Assembly: GCF_000934845.1 (NCBI RefSeq)
Contig: NZ_JXIQ01000184.1
Span: forward strand, 1 to 48,144
Source: Mesobacillus subterraneus
GTDB lineage: Bacteria > Bacillota > Bacilli > Bacillales > Cytobacillaceae
Length of the DNA: 48,144 bases
Reading direction: 5' to 3'
In this document: piece by piece, positions 24,689 to 34,572 of the stretch
Numbering within the stretch: the first letter of the stretch is position 1
Layout: each line of letters starts with the position of its first letter
Made by a program: the position numbers and the translations under genes
The notes under the pieces: model-generated
Database searches by the model: none
Told to the model about the DNA's origin: nothing
What the model saw: the letters and a program-made list of their open reading frames with translations, nothing else

Positions 24689-26294
24689 GTGCAAAGACAG
24701 CGGTTTCGGTTTAAATTAAGCATCATCATCATTTTCTTCGTTTGTTTAGTCGTTTTGATATCCCTGATGATTACCGACCTATTGATCAGCAATTCTGTTA
24801 GTAAAAACATAAGAAAAACCCAGGAAGAAAAGGCGTTAATTGTTGCGAGGACTGTCTCCAAGTCTAATATTGTCATTCATGCCTTAGAAGACAAGCAAGC
24901 CGCTCGTGCCGTCCAAGATTACACAAATGAAATCCAGTCAGCAACAGATGTTCTGTTCATCGTTATTATGGATATGAATGGAATTCGCCTGACTCATCCG
25001 AATGAGGAGATGATTGGCAAGTCATTTGTAGGCGGAGATGAAAAAGCCGCTCTAAAAGGAAAGGAATATGTCTCCGTTTCACGCGGAACTCTTGGACAAT
25101 CAGTACGGGCTTTTACCCCCATATACAATGATAAAAATAAACAAATTGGCGCAGCGGCAGTTGGCATCTCGCTAAGCAGTCTGGAAACAGCCCTTGAAAC
25201 CAGCCATAAGAACATTCTCATTGTCACCATTTTTGGTCTGTTAATTGGGATCATCGGGGCAATCATCTTGGCCAAATATATAAAGAAAATTCTCCTTGGT
25301 CTTGAACCTTTTGCTATTTCGAGGATTCTTGAGGAAAGAAGTACCATGCTGCAATCTGTACACGAAGGAATTATTGCTGTTGCATACATCTACCATTACA
25401 TTGGTAAATAAATCAGCTTTGCAAATTTTAAAAAGAGCCGGTCTATCACAAAAACCGATCGGAATGAAAATTTATGACTATATGCCATCAACAAGACTGG
25501 ATCATGTTTTAAAAACGGGACAGCCAGAATTGGATGAAGAACAAACGATTAACGGCGTTTCCATTTTAGTCAACCGGGTTCCACTTTTTGTGAATGGCGC
25601 GGTTGTCGGAGCAATTTCCACTTTCCGTGATAAAACAGAAGTAAACCAGTTAGCAGAACAGCTGACCGGTGTCAGAACGTATGCCGAAGCACTTCGGGCA
25701 CAATCGCATGAGTTCCTGAATCGTCTTCATGTTATATCAGGCATGGTACAATTAAAATCGTACAATCAACTGGCCGCGTTTATCCGGACACTGGTTGATT
25801 ACCGCAACCAGGAGTTCGGCAGCATTACTCAGCATCTCAAAGATCCTGCCCTCGCAGGCTTTATCATGGGAAAAATAAGTTATTCCCGAGAAGCCAAAGT
25901 GGACCTTTCGATAGAATGTACCAGCATTATTCCTGAGCCGGCAGAAAATAAGACGACTCATGAGTTGATTACGATCTTAGGGAATCTTCTCGACAATGCC
26001 ATCGAGGCAATGACAGACAGCGAAGACAAAACAGTCGAAGTTCATTTGTCATACGAAGATAATTGGTTACTAATCGAAGTCTCTGATTCTGGCCCAGGTA
26101 TCGCAAATGAACTGCAAAAAGAAGTTTTTAAAAAGGGATACTCGACAAAAGGGGAAAACCGAGGGTTTGGTCTGTATCTAGTTGAAAAAAGCATCGAAGC
26201 TCTCGGGGGCGAGTTAATTATTGATTCAAAGTTACGATTAGGGACGAATTTTTATGTAAAAATTCCATATAAAGCAAAAGAGGTGGGGAAATGA
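24689..26294 (+). pseudogene. dctS: Sensor histidine kinase DctS, interrupted by a frameshift
   Basis: Two overlapping frames (24689-25411 and 25296-26294) together encode a CitA/DcuS-family sensor. Frame one has a membrane segment, an extracytoplasmic PAS-like domain (GIRLTHPNEEMIGK), a second membrane segment and a linker ending QSVHEGIIAV. Frame two resumes at STITLVNKSALQIL in the cytoplasmic PAS domain. It continues with the phospho-acceptor histidine in AQSHEFLNRLHVI (CAT at 25707), the N box LLDNAIEA, DSGPGI and RGFGLYLVE. The frame changes between 25382 and 25388, where 7 nt replace an expected 6 or 9. The GTG at 24689 follows GGGGGA. A sequencing error cannot be excluded. The full span (1606 nt) equals the 535-residue length of B. 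subtilis DctS plus one base. Confidence 0.85.
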
Positions 26295-27004
26295 TCAGGG
26301 TACTAATTGTCGACGATGATCCGATGGTCGCAGAATTAAACAAGCGTTATCTGCAAAAAGTGCATGGGTTTACTCTTGCTGGAATCGTCCATACAGTAAA
26401 GGACGCTAGAGAATTTCTTGAAACGGAAAGGGTTCACCTCATCCTGCTTGACGTTTATATGCCAAGTGCTACGGGAATCGATTTGCTCCGTTTTATAAGA
26501 AAAAAGAACATCTCAGTCGATGTCATCCTGATCACAGCGGCCACAGATAAAGAGAATATTCAAACTGCACTAAGGTACGGAGCACTGGATTACTTAATCA
26601 AGCCATTTGAGTTCGATCGATTCAACCAGGCCTTATTACAATATAAAGAAAAACACCATTTTTTTGAGAATCATCCTATGCTTAGACAGGAAGATATTGA
26701 TGGACAAATCTTAAGCACCGAGCAAAAATTCGCAGCTTCATCAATAGAAAACCTGCCAAAAGGGTTAACAACCAGCACTTTGGAATCTATCCTAAAAGTG
26801 ATTCAAAAGAAAGCGAACCAGCCTTTTTCGACCGATGATATTTCAGAAATCACCGTTATTTCACGAGTATCCGTCCGTAAATACCTGAAATTTTTAACGA
26901 ACCTAGGCATCCTTGAAGAATCTTTAACCTACGGCGTCGGCCGCCCAGGCCATTTGTATAGATTAAAAGAACATAAGCTAAAGCAATTGAATAGATTTTT
27001 TTAA
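26291..27004 (+). CDS. dctR: Response regulator DctR (CitB family)
   Basis: 237 residues. The N-terminal receiver domain has the acidic pocket VDDDP, phospho-acceptor D54 in LILLDVYMP, the conserved threonine region LITAATD and the lysine in DYLIKPFEFDRF. The C-terminal part has a helix-turn-helix (DDISEITVISRVSVRKYLKFL) of the CitB/DpiA type. The ATGA overlap with dctS indicates cotranscription. It should activate dctP once phosphorylated by DctS. If the dctS frameshift is real this regulator has lost its cognate kinase. Confidence 0.9.
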   Translation: MIRVLIVDDDPMVAELNKRYLQKVHGFTLAGIVHTVKDAREFLETERVHLILLDVYMPSATGIDLLRFIRKKNISVDVILITAATDKENIQTALRYGALDYLIKPFEFDRFNQALLQYKEKHHFFENHPMLRQEDIDGQILSTEQKFAASSIENLPKGLTTSTLESILKVIQKKANQPFSTDDISEITVISRVSVRKYLKFLTNLGILEESLTYGVGRPGHLYRLKEHKLKQLNRFF

Positions 27005-27058
27005 GAAAAGCTTTTGGTGCCTTGGTCAGCCTTTTATCAGTAGGCATTTCCTTTTCCA

Positions 27059-27166
27059 CTAAAGCTGTTCCTTAAACAATCCGATTCGCTTTATTTCTTC
27101 CAGATGAATTTCGGATAGTCCTTCTAGGATTTCCATTCCTTTTTCTGTTACATCCACGAAAATACT
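27059..27166 (-). pseudogene. C-terminal fragment of a winged-helix (MarR-like) regulator
   Basis: A 34-codon minus-strand frame, bounded upstream by a TAA (27167-27169), reads FVDVTEKGMEILEGLSEIHL and then EEIKRIGLFKEQL before a TAG. VTEKGMEIL is typical of the end of the wing in MarR- and PadR-like proteins, with a dimerisation helix after it. No start or DNA-binding part is present. It lies downstream of the osmolyte transporter genes, which in Bacillus are often controlled by MarR-like GbsR/OpcR proteins; any link is speculative. Confidence 0.35.
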
Positions 27167-27183
27167 TTAGAACTTTTTATTAG

Positions 27184-27211
27184 AAGCCCCCTGCATCAGC
27201 TGCAAGGGGCT
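27184..27211. terminator. Terminator between dctR and opuFB
   Basis: An 11-pair stem (AGCCCCCTGCA with TGCAAGGGGCT, one G-T pair) and a 5-nt loop. On the plus strand CTTGTATTTTTATT follows; on the minus strand the tail is T-poor. It can end dctR transcription and probably also that of opuFB, whose stop is 10 bp away. Confidence 0.7.
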
Positions 27212-27220
27212 CTTGTATTT

Positions 27221-28738
27221 TTATTCGATTAATCCTGCTGTTTTTAAATACTCCCTGGCGGTTTCTTCAGAAGATTTTCCTTCGACGTTCACCTGGTAAT
27301 TCATTTTCCGCATTTCGTCGTCCGTGATTTTACCTGCGAGTCTATTGAGTGCCTTGACGACTTCCGGATATTTTTCTGCAGTTTCTGCTCTTAGCAGCGG
27401 AGCTCCCTGATATGGAGGGAATAGGTTTTTATCATCTTCCAGTACCACTAATTTATATCGCTTTAGTTCACTGTCAGTCGAATAAGCGTCCACGAGGTTG
27501 ATTTCTCCGTTTTTTATCGCCCCATACCTTAGTTTCGGCTCCATTGTGGTCAAGTCTGGCAGATTTAGACCATAAAGTTTTCGAATTCCTTTGTAGCCAT
27601 CTTCCCGATCGGAAAATTCAAGGGTAAAGCCCGCTTTAAGGGATGATTCCATCGACTTCAAATCAGAAATGGTCTTTAAATCATTTTCTTTCGCCAGTTG
27701 TTCTGGAACTGCTAAAGCATAAGTGTTATTGTATTCCATTGGCTTTAGCATCTCCATGTTGAATTCTTTTTTCATTCCTTCTTTTGCCTGCTTATATACT
27801 TCGTCACGGCTTGTACTATTGGCGGTTTCTTTTAAAAATTCCGAGATCGCTGTGCCGGTAAATTCAGGATAAATATCAATATCTCCATTTTGTAAAGCTG
27901 TGAAAACAAAAGATGTTTTCCCCAAACCGGTTTTAAGCTTTACGGGGTGATCCGTTTCTTCTTCGATTAAGATCTTGTACATATTAATCAGGATTTCCGG
28001 TTCTGCTCCGAGCTTTCCAGCGATGACTAGTTCGTCTTCCTTTTTCCCGCCAAGGAAGGGCAACGCCATTATGAGGATGACGGATAATGATATTGCGCCA
28101 ATCATGATAAGCGCTTTTTTAAAAGAAGCTCTTTCGAACCTTCTAAGGACAAGGTCGAACAGGATGGCAAGCATGGCTGCAGGGATGGCACCAAAAAAAA
28201 GTAGCGCTGTATTATTCCGGTCGATTCCGAGCAGAATCAAGTCCCCTAACCCTCCGGCTCCAATCAGAGCTGCAATCGTTGCTGTTCCTACAATCAACAC
28301 CATTGCGGTCCGGATACCTGCCATAATGACCGGCATTGCCAAAGGAAGTTCTACCTTCATCAACCGCCGCTTGCTGTTCATTCCCATCGCTCGAGCTGCT
28401 TCGATTAAGGCGGGATCTACTTCATTTATTCCTGTATAGGTATTTCGCAAGATCGGCAGCAGTGCGTATGCCACGAGCGCAATAATCGCCGGAACTTTGC
28501 CGATTCCAAAAAGCGGGATCAGCAAACCAAGCAGCGCTAAGGAAGGAATCGTTTGCAGCACTGCTGTTAACCCGATGATTCCTTCTGATATTCGCTTTCT
28601 TCTCGTTAAAAAAATCCCAAGAGGAATGGCGATTAAGACAGCAAAGAACAAGGCGATAAATGATATTTGGATATGTTCAAGCAAGGAACTGAACAGCTCA
28701 TCTTTGCGATCTATGAATGTGGAAGTCCAGCTATTCAT
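27221..28738 (-). CDS. opuFB: Compatible-solute ABC transporter, permease fused to substrate-binding domain (OpuFB)
   Basis: 505 residues. Residues about 1-210 form an OpuB/OpuC-type permease with six membrane segments and the loop LIEAARAMGMNSKRRLMKVELPLA. After a further membrane segment, residues about 240-505 form a binding domain of the QAT family (LVIAGKLGAEPEILINMYKI). This is the architecture of OpuF from Bacillus, a glycine-betaine-type osmoprotectant importer, so no separate binding-protein gene is expected, and none is present. It overlaps the ATPase gene opuFA by 8 bp. The substrate range (glycine betaine, choline-like compounds) is family inference. Confidence 0.9.
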   Translation of the reverse strand: MNSWTSTFIDRKDELFSSLLEHIQISFIALFFAVLIAIPLGIFLTRRKRISEGIIGLTAVLQTIPSLALLGLLIPLFGIGKVPAIIALVAYALLPILRNTYTGINEVDPALIEAARAMGMNSKRRLMKVELPLAMPVIMAGIRTAMVLIVGTATIAALIGAGGLGDLILLGIDRNNTALLFFGAIPAAMLAILFDLVLRRFERASFKKALIMIGAISLSVILIMALPFLGGKKEDELVIAGKLGAEPEILINMYKILIEEETDHPVKLKTGLGKTSFVFTALQNGDIDIYPEFTGTAISEFLKETANSTSRDEVYKQAKEGMKKEFNMEMLKPMEYNNTYALAVPEQLAKENDLKTISDLKSMESSLKAGFTLEFSDREDGYKGIRKLYGLNLPDLTTMEPKLRYGAIKNGEINLVDAYSTDSELKRYKLVVLEDDKNLFPPYQGAPLLRAETAEKYPEVVKALNRLAGKITDDEMRKMNYQVNVEGKSSEETAREYLKTAGLIE

Positions 28739-29681
28739 CTCGTACCTCCATCTGCCTTGCCAAAATCAAGATGATTCCCTGTCTGTCAATGGTGCCAATT
28801 ATTTCAGCCATTTCTTTTACCGCCAGCTGTTCGTGCTCACCAAGCAAAGTCAGGATTTCGTTTAAACGTACCCGGGATGCAATGACGGGCAAGTTGTCCA
28901 CGGCTTCATGATTTACCGGCTTGACAACTCCCTTGAGATCGATCATCCTTTCCTCAGCCTGGTCAATCCCGACGAACTCTCGAACAAAATCATTTGCAGG
29001 CTGTTGGATCAACTCTTGCGGAGTCCCTATCTGAACAATCTCTCCATTCCTCATCAGGCAAATTCTGTCACCAAGCTTCAATGCCTCGCTCATATCATGG
29101 GTAACAAACACAATTGTTTTCTTTATATTGTTTTGCAGCTGAATCAGGTCATCCTGGAGTTTTTCCCTGCTCAATGGGTCCAATGCGCTGAATGGTTCAT
29201 CCATTAAAATAATCGGCGGACTTGCAGCAAGTGCCCGGGCAACTCCAATTCTTTGCTGCTGTCCTCCCGAAAGTTCATGCGGCAGCCTTTTACGATAAGT
29301 TTTTGGGTCCAGTCCGACCATTTCCAGCAATTCATTGATCCGCTCACTGATTTTTTTCTGTCCCCATTTCTTCATTTCCGGAACAACCGAAATATTTTCT
29401 TCGATTGTCATATGCGGAAACAACGCGATTTGCTGAAGCACATAGCCAATATCCCAGCGCAGCTCATGAATATCATAGTCACTAATCATCTGATCTTTGA
29501 TTCTTATGAAGCCTTCCGTAAGCGGAATCAACCGATTGATCATTTTTAAAGTCGTCGTCTTTCCCGAACCGCTAGGTCCAATCAGGACTAGCAGTTCCCC
29601 TTCGTTGATTTGTAAAGTAAAATTCTTTACGGCATACGTTTCATCGTCATATTTCTTTGCGACATTAGCAAAGCTGATCAC
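28731..29681 (-). CDS. opuFA: Compatible-solute ABC transporter ATPase (OpuFA)
   Basis: 316 residues. Walker A is GPSGSGKTTTLKMINRL, the signature is LSGGQQQRIGVARAL, Walker B is IILMDEPFSALDPLSREKLQ, and VTHDMSEAL contains the switch histidine. About 65 residues at the C-terminus (TLLGEHEQLAVKEMAEIIGTIDRQG) look like part of a CBS module, which in the OpuA family senses ionic strength. Translation starts at a GTG with GGGGTG 5 nt upstream. The gene begins 33 bp after the ZIP transporter gene, with no terminator between them. Confidence 0.88.
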   Translation of the reverse strand: MISFANVAKKYDDETYAVKNFTLQINEGELLVLIGPSGSGKTTTLKMINRLIPLTEGFIRIKDQMISDYDIHELRWDIGYVLQQIALFPHMTIEENISVVPEMKKWGQKKISERINELLEMVGLDPKTYRKRLPHELSGGQQQRIGVARALAASPPIILMDEPFSALDPLSREKLQDDLIQLQNNIKKTIVFVTHDMSEALKLGDRICLMRNGEIVQIGTPQELIQQPANDFVREFVGIDQAEERMIDLKGVVKPVNHEAVDNLPVIASRVRLNEILTLLGEHEQLAVKEMAEIIGTIDRQGIILILARQMEVRDE

Positions 29682-29714
29682 TTTTTCACCCCTAAATTAT
29701 CTTGCCTCCAATTT

Positions 29715-30530
29715 TTATCCTAATGCTACGTCAAGGATCATCATAATCGCGAATCCAAACATCAGGCTTAATGATGCTAGATCGCTGTTGCCGTTTTCCT
29801 GGGATCCTGGGATTACTTCTTCTGCTACTACGAAAATCATCGCTCCGGCCGCAAAACTTAATGCATACGGGAGAAGAGGCTGGATAAATAGGACCGCGGC
29901 AGCTCCGGCCATTGCGGCAATTGGCTCGACCATACCAGAGAACTGGCCGTACATGAAGCTTCTCTTTCTAGACATACCTGTTTGCCGAAGTGGCATCGAA
30001 ACTGCGACACCTTCCGGGAAGTTTTGGATACCGATCCCTATCGCTAGTGCGATCGCACCCATAAGTGACGCTGAAGGAAAGCTTGCAGCTGCTGCCCCGA
30101 AAGCCACACCAACAGCGAGTCCTTCAGGAATGTTGTGCAAAGTGATCGCCAACACCATCAAAGTGCTTCGTCTCTTCTTTTCAGGATGGATTCCTTCAGC
30201 TTTCTCCACTGATAAATTAGGATGCAAATGGGGCATCAATTTATCTACGACCATTAAGAACAATCCGCCTAAGAGAAATCCGGTTGCAGCTGGTACCCAG
30301 CTAGGCAGGCTCCCCCCCTCCCCCATCTCAATCGCTGGAGCAAGCAATGACCAGAAACTTGCAGCAATCATAACGCCTGCCGCAAGACCCATCATACTAT
30401 CCAAAAACCTTTGATTAGGATTTTTCGTTGTAAACACAATAGCGGCTCCCAGCGCAGTCATTCCCCAGGTAAACAATGTCCCGATCAAAGCCTGGATTAC
30501 TGGATGTAAGCCTATAAAATATTCAAGCAT
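29715..30530 (-). CDS. ZIP-family divalent metal transporter
   Basis: 271 residues, about eight membrane segments. The ZIP metal-site motifs are present: HNIPEGLAVGVAFG in membrane segment 4 and NFPEGVAVSMPLR in segment 5. The loop before them is rich in His/Lys (MPHLHPN, HPEKKRR). It probably imports zinc, iron or manganese. AGGAGG precedes the ATG. Its short distance to opuFA suggests possible cotranscription, which is functionally odd; a promoter inside its 3' end is an alternative. Confidence 0.87.
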   Translation of the reverse strand: MLEYFIGLHPVIQALIGTLFTWGMTALGAAIVFTTKNPNQRFLDSMMGLAAGVMIAASFWSLLAPAIEMGEGGSLPSWVPAATGFLLGGLFLMVVDKLMPHLHPNLSVEKAEGIHPEKKRRSTLMVLAITLHNIPEGLAVGVAFGAAAASFPSASLMGAIALAIGIGIQNFPEGVAVSMPLRQTGMSRKRSFMYGQFSGMVEPIAAMAGAAAVLFIQPLLPYALSFAAGAMIFVVAEEVIPGSQENGNSDLASLSLMFGFAIMMILDVALG

Positions 30531-30745
30531 TCTTATAACCTCCTAAAGACTATCTAGCATCATTGTAACTTATAATAAAGTATTAGATCGAGGATAAAGT
30601 GATGTATGTTTTTATTCTGCTATGTTTGTTTTATCAAGACTACTACATTTTATCCATTATTCCAAACCAGCAGAGCCGGATCAATGGATTTTCATAAAAA
30701 AAAGGGATACGCTAATAAAATAGTTTATTTAATGGAAGGAAGTAA

Positions 30746-31492
<747 letters not shown>

Positions 31493-31648
31493 ATATTTGA
31501 TTGACTTGTGAAGTTTTAGAATATATAGTAATTTGTATTATTCTTCTTTTGGATTTATTCTTTGTGATCGTTCCTTTCTCTCTTTTTCTATTAAAGGATA
31601 CACCTCCATCCTAACAGAAGAATGCACAGTTACCATCAAGAGGAGGCA

Positions 31649-33016
31649 ATGGAATTGCAGCAAAAAATCTCGTTTTCAACCTATGCGCTTATTGGCACCA
31701 TGCTATTTGGCATGTACTTTGGCGCTGGAAATTTAATTTTCCCGATTCAATTAGGCCAGCTTGCCGGCACCAATTTCTGGCCTGCGTTAATCGGGTTCCT
31801 CGTAACAGCGATTGGACTTCCCTTTTTAGGAATAGTAGCAATTGGAATTTCTGGGAGCAGCGGCTTGCGTGATTTTGCCAGCAGAGTTCACCCAGTTTTC
31901 GGCATTGCCTTTGCCACCGTTCTTTACTTAACCATTGGACCATTTTTTGCCATTCCACGGACTGCGACAGTTCCGTTTGTTGTCGGATTTGAGCCGTATA
32001 TCGCTTCTGGCCAGGCTGATTTATGGCTAGGGATTTTTAGTTTCGTCTTTTTTGCCATTGTTTATTTCTTCTCGCTCCGTCCAGCAAAGGTGATGGATTA
32101 CATCGGCAAATATTTGACCCCAGCGTTTCTCGTATTTCTATTTCTTTTAATCGGGTTTTCGATATTTAATCCAATGGGAGGGTATGGTCAACCTACCGGT
32201 GCGTACGAGAAGCTTGCCTTCATGACCGGTTTTAAAGAAGGGTATAATACGATGGACGCTCTGGCATCTTTGGCATTTGGGATTGTCGTCATACATGCGA
32301 TTAAAAGACAAGGGATTACGGACAAAAAGGAAATTGCCAAAGCAACGATCAAATCAGGGATTTTCGCAATGTCGCTGATGATGTTGATCTACGGACTAAT
32401 CACTTTTATGGGTGCATCAAGTGTGTCAGCTATTGGAACATTCGAAAATGGCGGCCAAATTTTTGCAGCAGTCGCCCAGCATTATTTTGGCTCTTTCGGT
32501 GCCGTCCTTCTTGCGATCATCATTGTGCTTGCCTGTTTAAAAACTAGCATTGGCCTTATCACAGCCTGCAGCGAATTCTTTCATGATGCGTTTCCGAAGA
32601 TTTCTTACAAGATGTACGTGTTTTCACTTAGCTTCGTCTCTTTTGCAATAGCAAACTTTGGCTTAAACAATATTATCCAATTTGCTGTACCGGTTTTATT
32701 GTTCTTGTATCCTTTAGCAATCATTCTCATCCTATTGACGCTGTTATCCCCTCTATTCGGCAATAAGCAGAACGTTTACTCTGCCGCGATGGCGATGACC
32801 TTTCTTGTCAGCTTTTTTGATGGATACAGTGCATTAGCAGCAAATATTTCCGGTCTAAATATTCCGATCTTCCAATCCGTTAAAACGTTATTCATCGACT
32901 ACCTCCCGTTATACGATATAGGTCTTGGCTGGATCCTTCCCGCCCTCATCGGAGCAGGGATCGGCTATCTTTCCCCGACACAATTGCCGGCGGGAACGTA
33001 CCAAAAAGAACTGTAG
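31649..33016 (+). CDS. brnQ: Branched-chain amino acid transporter BrnQ (LIVCS family)
   Basis: About 455 residues with twelve predicted membrane segments. The family-typical start QKISFSTYALIGTMLFGMYFGAGNLIFP is followed by QLGQLAG. It is a sodium-coupled symporter for leucine, isoleucine and valine. The frame is open back to an ATG at 31622. AGGAGG lies at 31641-31646, only 2 nt before the ATG at 31649 but 8 nt before a TTG at 31655. The TTG gives an N-terminus MQQKISF and may be the real start. I see no T-box or riboswitch in the 155-bp upstream gap. Confidence 0.9.
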   Translation: MELQQKISFSTYALIGTMLFGMYFGAGNLIFPIQLGQLAGTNFWPALIGFLVTAIGLPFLGIVAIGISGSSGLRDFASRVHPVFGIAFATVLYLTIGPFFAIPRTATVPFVVGFEPYIASGQADLWLGIFSFVFFAIVYFFSLRPAKVMDYIGKYLTPAFLVFLFLLIGFSIFNPMGGYGQPTGAYEKLAFMTGFKEGYNTMDALASLAFGIVVIHAIKRQGITDKKEIAKATIKSGIFAMSLMMLIYGLITFMGASSVSAIGTFENGGQIFAAVAQHYFGSFGAVLLAIIIVLACLKTSIGLITACSEFFHDAFPKISYKMYVFSLSFVSFAIANFGLNNIIQFAVPVLLFLYPLAIILILLTLLSPLFGNKQNVYSAAMAMTFLVSFFDGYSALAANISGLNIPIFQSVKTLFIDYLPLYDIGLGWILPALIGAGIGYLSPTQLPAGTYQKEL

Positions 33017-33036
33017 GCTCCTCTGCAGTTCTTTTT
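33003..33036 (+). terminator. Terminator of brnQ
   Basis: An 11-bp stem (AAAAAGAACTG with CAGTTCTTTTT) encloses a 12-nt loop that contains the brnQ stop codon. It is followed by a T-rich tract to 33048. Confidence 0.82.
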
Positions 33037-33137
33037 TTCTTTTTTTAAAAATTGGCATTGCATCTTTTATCTGTTATGTAATATACTTTAATAAAATAAA
33101 TTGTTATATAACAACATTCAGGAAGAGAGGAAGAATC

Positions 33138-33461
33138 ATGAAAAAAACGGATGCAATTGCACGGAGGATTTTAGGTTGGAAGCTAAACAGATGGGATCGC
33201 TGGTTTGACTATGAGAAAGGTGTATTCATCAATGACTCTGAATTTAATCCAGAGCAGAGTCTGGTGCATGCAATGCTGATTGTTGAAAAGCTGGAAAAAC
33301 TAGGGTACAGCTTTTCATCCAACGGAGTTTCTGATGCTGCATTCAATCAATATAAAGGCACAGGGAAAAACCTTCCAGAAGCGATTATAAACGCTGCCTA
33401 TTCTATCATTGAAAATGACTCGGTCGTAGCGAGTGCCACACTATGGCGAAAACTATCATAA
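33138..33461 (+). CDS. Small protein resembling phage BC1872 / ABA-sandwich family
   Basis: 107 residues. It begins KKTDAIARRILGWKLNRWDRWFD and has FNPEQSLVHAMLIVEKLEKLGY followed by a C-terminal AIINAAYSIIE. This layout (AxxILGWK near the start, FxPxxxxxxAxxVVEKL in the middle, EAIxxAA at the end) is that of the BC1872-type phage ABA-sandwich family, small proteins of unknown function found in phages and Bacillus chromosomes. GGAAGAGAGGAAG precedes the ATG. A longer open frame extends upstream into brnQ but has no ribosome site. It stands alone; no other phage gene is close. Confidence 0.7.
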   Translation: MKKTDAIARRILGWKLNRWDRWFDYEKGVFINDSEFNPEQSLVHAMLIVEKLEKLGYSFSSNGVSDAAFNQYKGTGKNLPEAIINAAYSIIENDSVVASATLWRKLS

Positions 33462-33658
33462 TAATGGAAACTTACTTCTCGTCAGCTCGGATGAACGAAG
33501 GACAGATCACGCTTTTCTCACTCGAAACCTAATAAAAATTCCATCCATGGTTTCCCCCTATTTTTTCTGTGTCATTGGAAAATGACCAAAATCACAAGGG
33601 AGGAAACTTTTTTTCTGCTTTCCGGGAGAGTAAAATAGACTTGAAAGGAAGTGGACAA

Positions 33659-34471
33659 ATGGCAATTTCAACAACAACCTCTAAACAATCTCCTTTGTCT
33701 CGTTACATCCCACCTAAAGGCATGTTTGAAACGTTTGAGGGAGAAGCTCCATATCTTGAGAAGGTAAAGGAATGGGGATTGAGCGCGAAGAAAGAGTTTT
33801 GGTACAAAGACAGATACCAGCATTGTCTTGTAAAGATAAAGGGGTATGAAGTTTTCGGTGAAACGGCTGAATACAATACGCTTGTCGTAGAATTTCCTGA
33901 TGGGACTCTGACATGCATCCACCCGGCATATTTAAAGGAAATGCAATCCTCAAACTTTGGAAAGGAAATAATAGAACAGCCTGATAACGCGCCAAAAGCA
34001 GATACAGGAGGCATGGAACAGACAACCGTTTCTGAAACAGCAGAAATTGCCTCTGCACAAGCGTCGGCTAAACCGGAAAAAAACGTCAAGCCCGCAGCAA
34101 ACAAGGAAATAAAAGCACAAAAAGAAACAGCCTCTAAATTGGTACTGCCAGAAGATAAAGTCCATTTTACAGCAAAGGTGAAGCAATTTGCCTTAAGCTG
34201 GAATCACTTTAATGAAGACAATGAGGAGGTTATTGTCTTCCAAGATGTTCGGATTGATCAGGAAGAACCAATTGAGATTGGACTTGCTTGGGGTTCACAC
34301 AGCAAAACACTGAAAAAACTCGAACTCGTGCCCGGACAGGAACTTGAATTCCACGGCAAAATTGTGAAAAAGAGTCTCCCAAAAGGCAAGGACGTCGAAG
34401 ATGAATCGATGCTGCTAGATGTTTCCGTTGGATACAAGATCAATAATCCATCAAAAATCGTTAAAAGATAA
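33659..34471 (+). CDS. Hypothetical two-domain protein with charged linker
   Basis: 270 residues, not recognised. Residues about 15-105 form a compact domain (EAPYLEKVKEWGLSAKKEFW, VVEFPDGTLTCIHPAYLKEM). A low-complexity linker rich in Ala, Lys, Glu and Thr follows (about 110-160). The C-terminal 105 residues are beta-rich (VHFTAKVKQFALSWNHF, GQELEFHGKIVKKSL, VGYKINNPSKI) and read like an OB-type fold. There is no signal peptide or membrane segment. The ATG at 33659 has AAAGGAAGTGG upstream and is preferred over the in-frame ATG at 33569. Confidence 0.7.
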   Translation: MAISTTTSKQSPLSRYIPPKGMFETFEGEAPYLEKVKEWGLSAKKEFWYKDRYQHCLVKIKGYEVFGETAEYNTLVVEFPDGTLTCIHPAYLKEMQSSNFGKEIIEQPDNAPKADTGGMEQTTVSETAEIASAQASAKPEKNVKPAANKEIKAQKETASKLVLPEDKVHFTAKVKQFALSWNHFNEDNEEVIVFQDVRIDQEEPIEIGLAWGSHSKTLKKLELVPGQELEFHGKIVKKSLPKGKDVEDESMLLDVSVGYKINNPSKIVKR

Positions 34472-34572
34472 CGGGAAACAATGAACATAGGACAACCAAT
34501 ACCAAAATTAATTTGCAATTATCGAAAATAACCGTCATGCTGAAAGAAAGTCATAATCCATAGGTGAGTAAA

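Noticed and set aside
32925-33137. N-terminal extension of the 107-residue small protein back into brnQ
   Set aside because: The extension overlaps brnQ coding and its terminator; a good ribosome site precedes the ATG at 33138.
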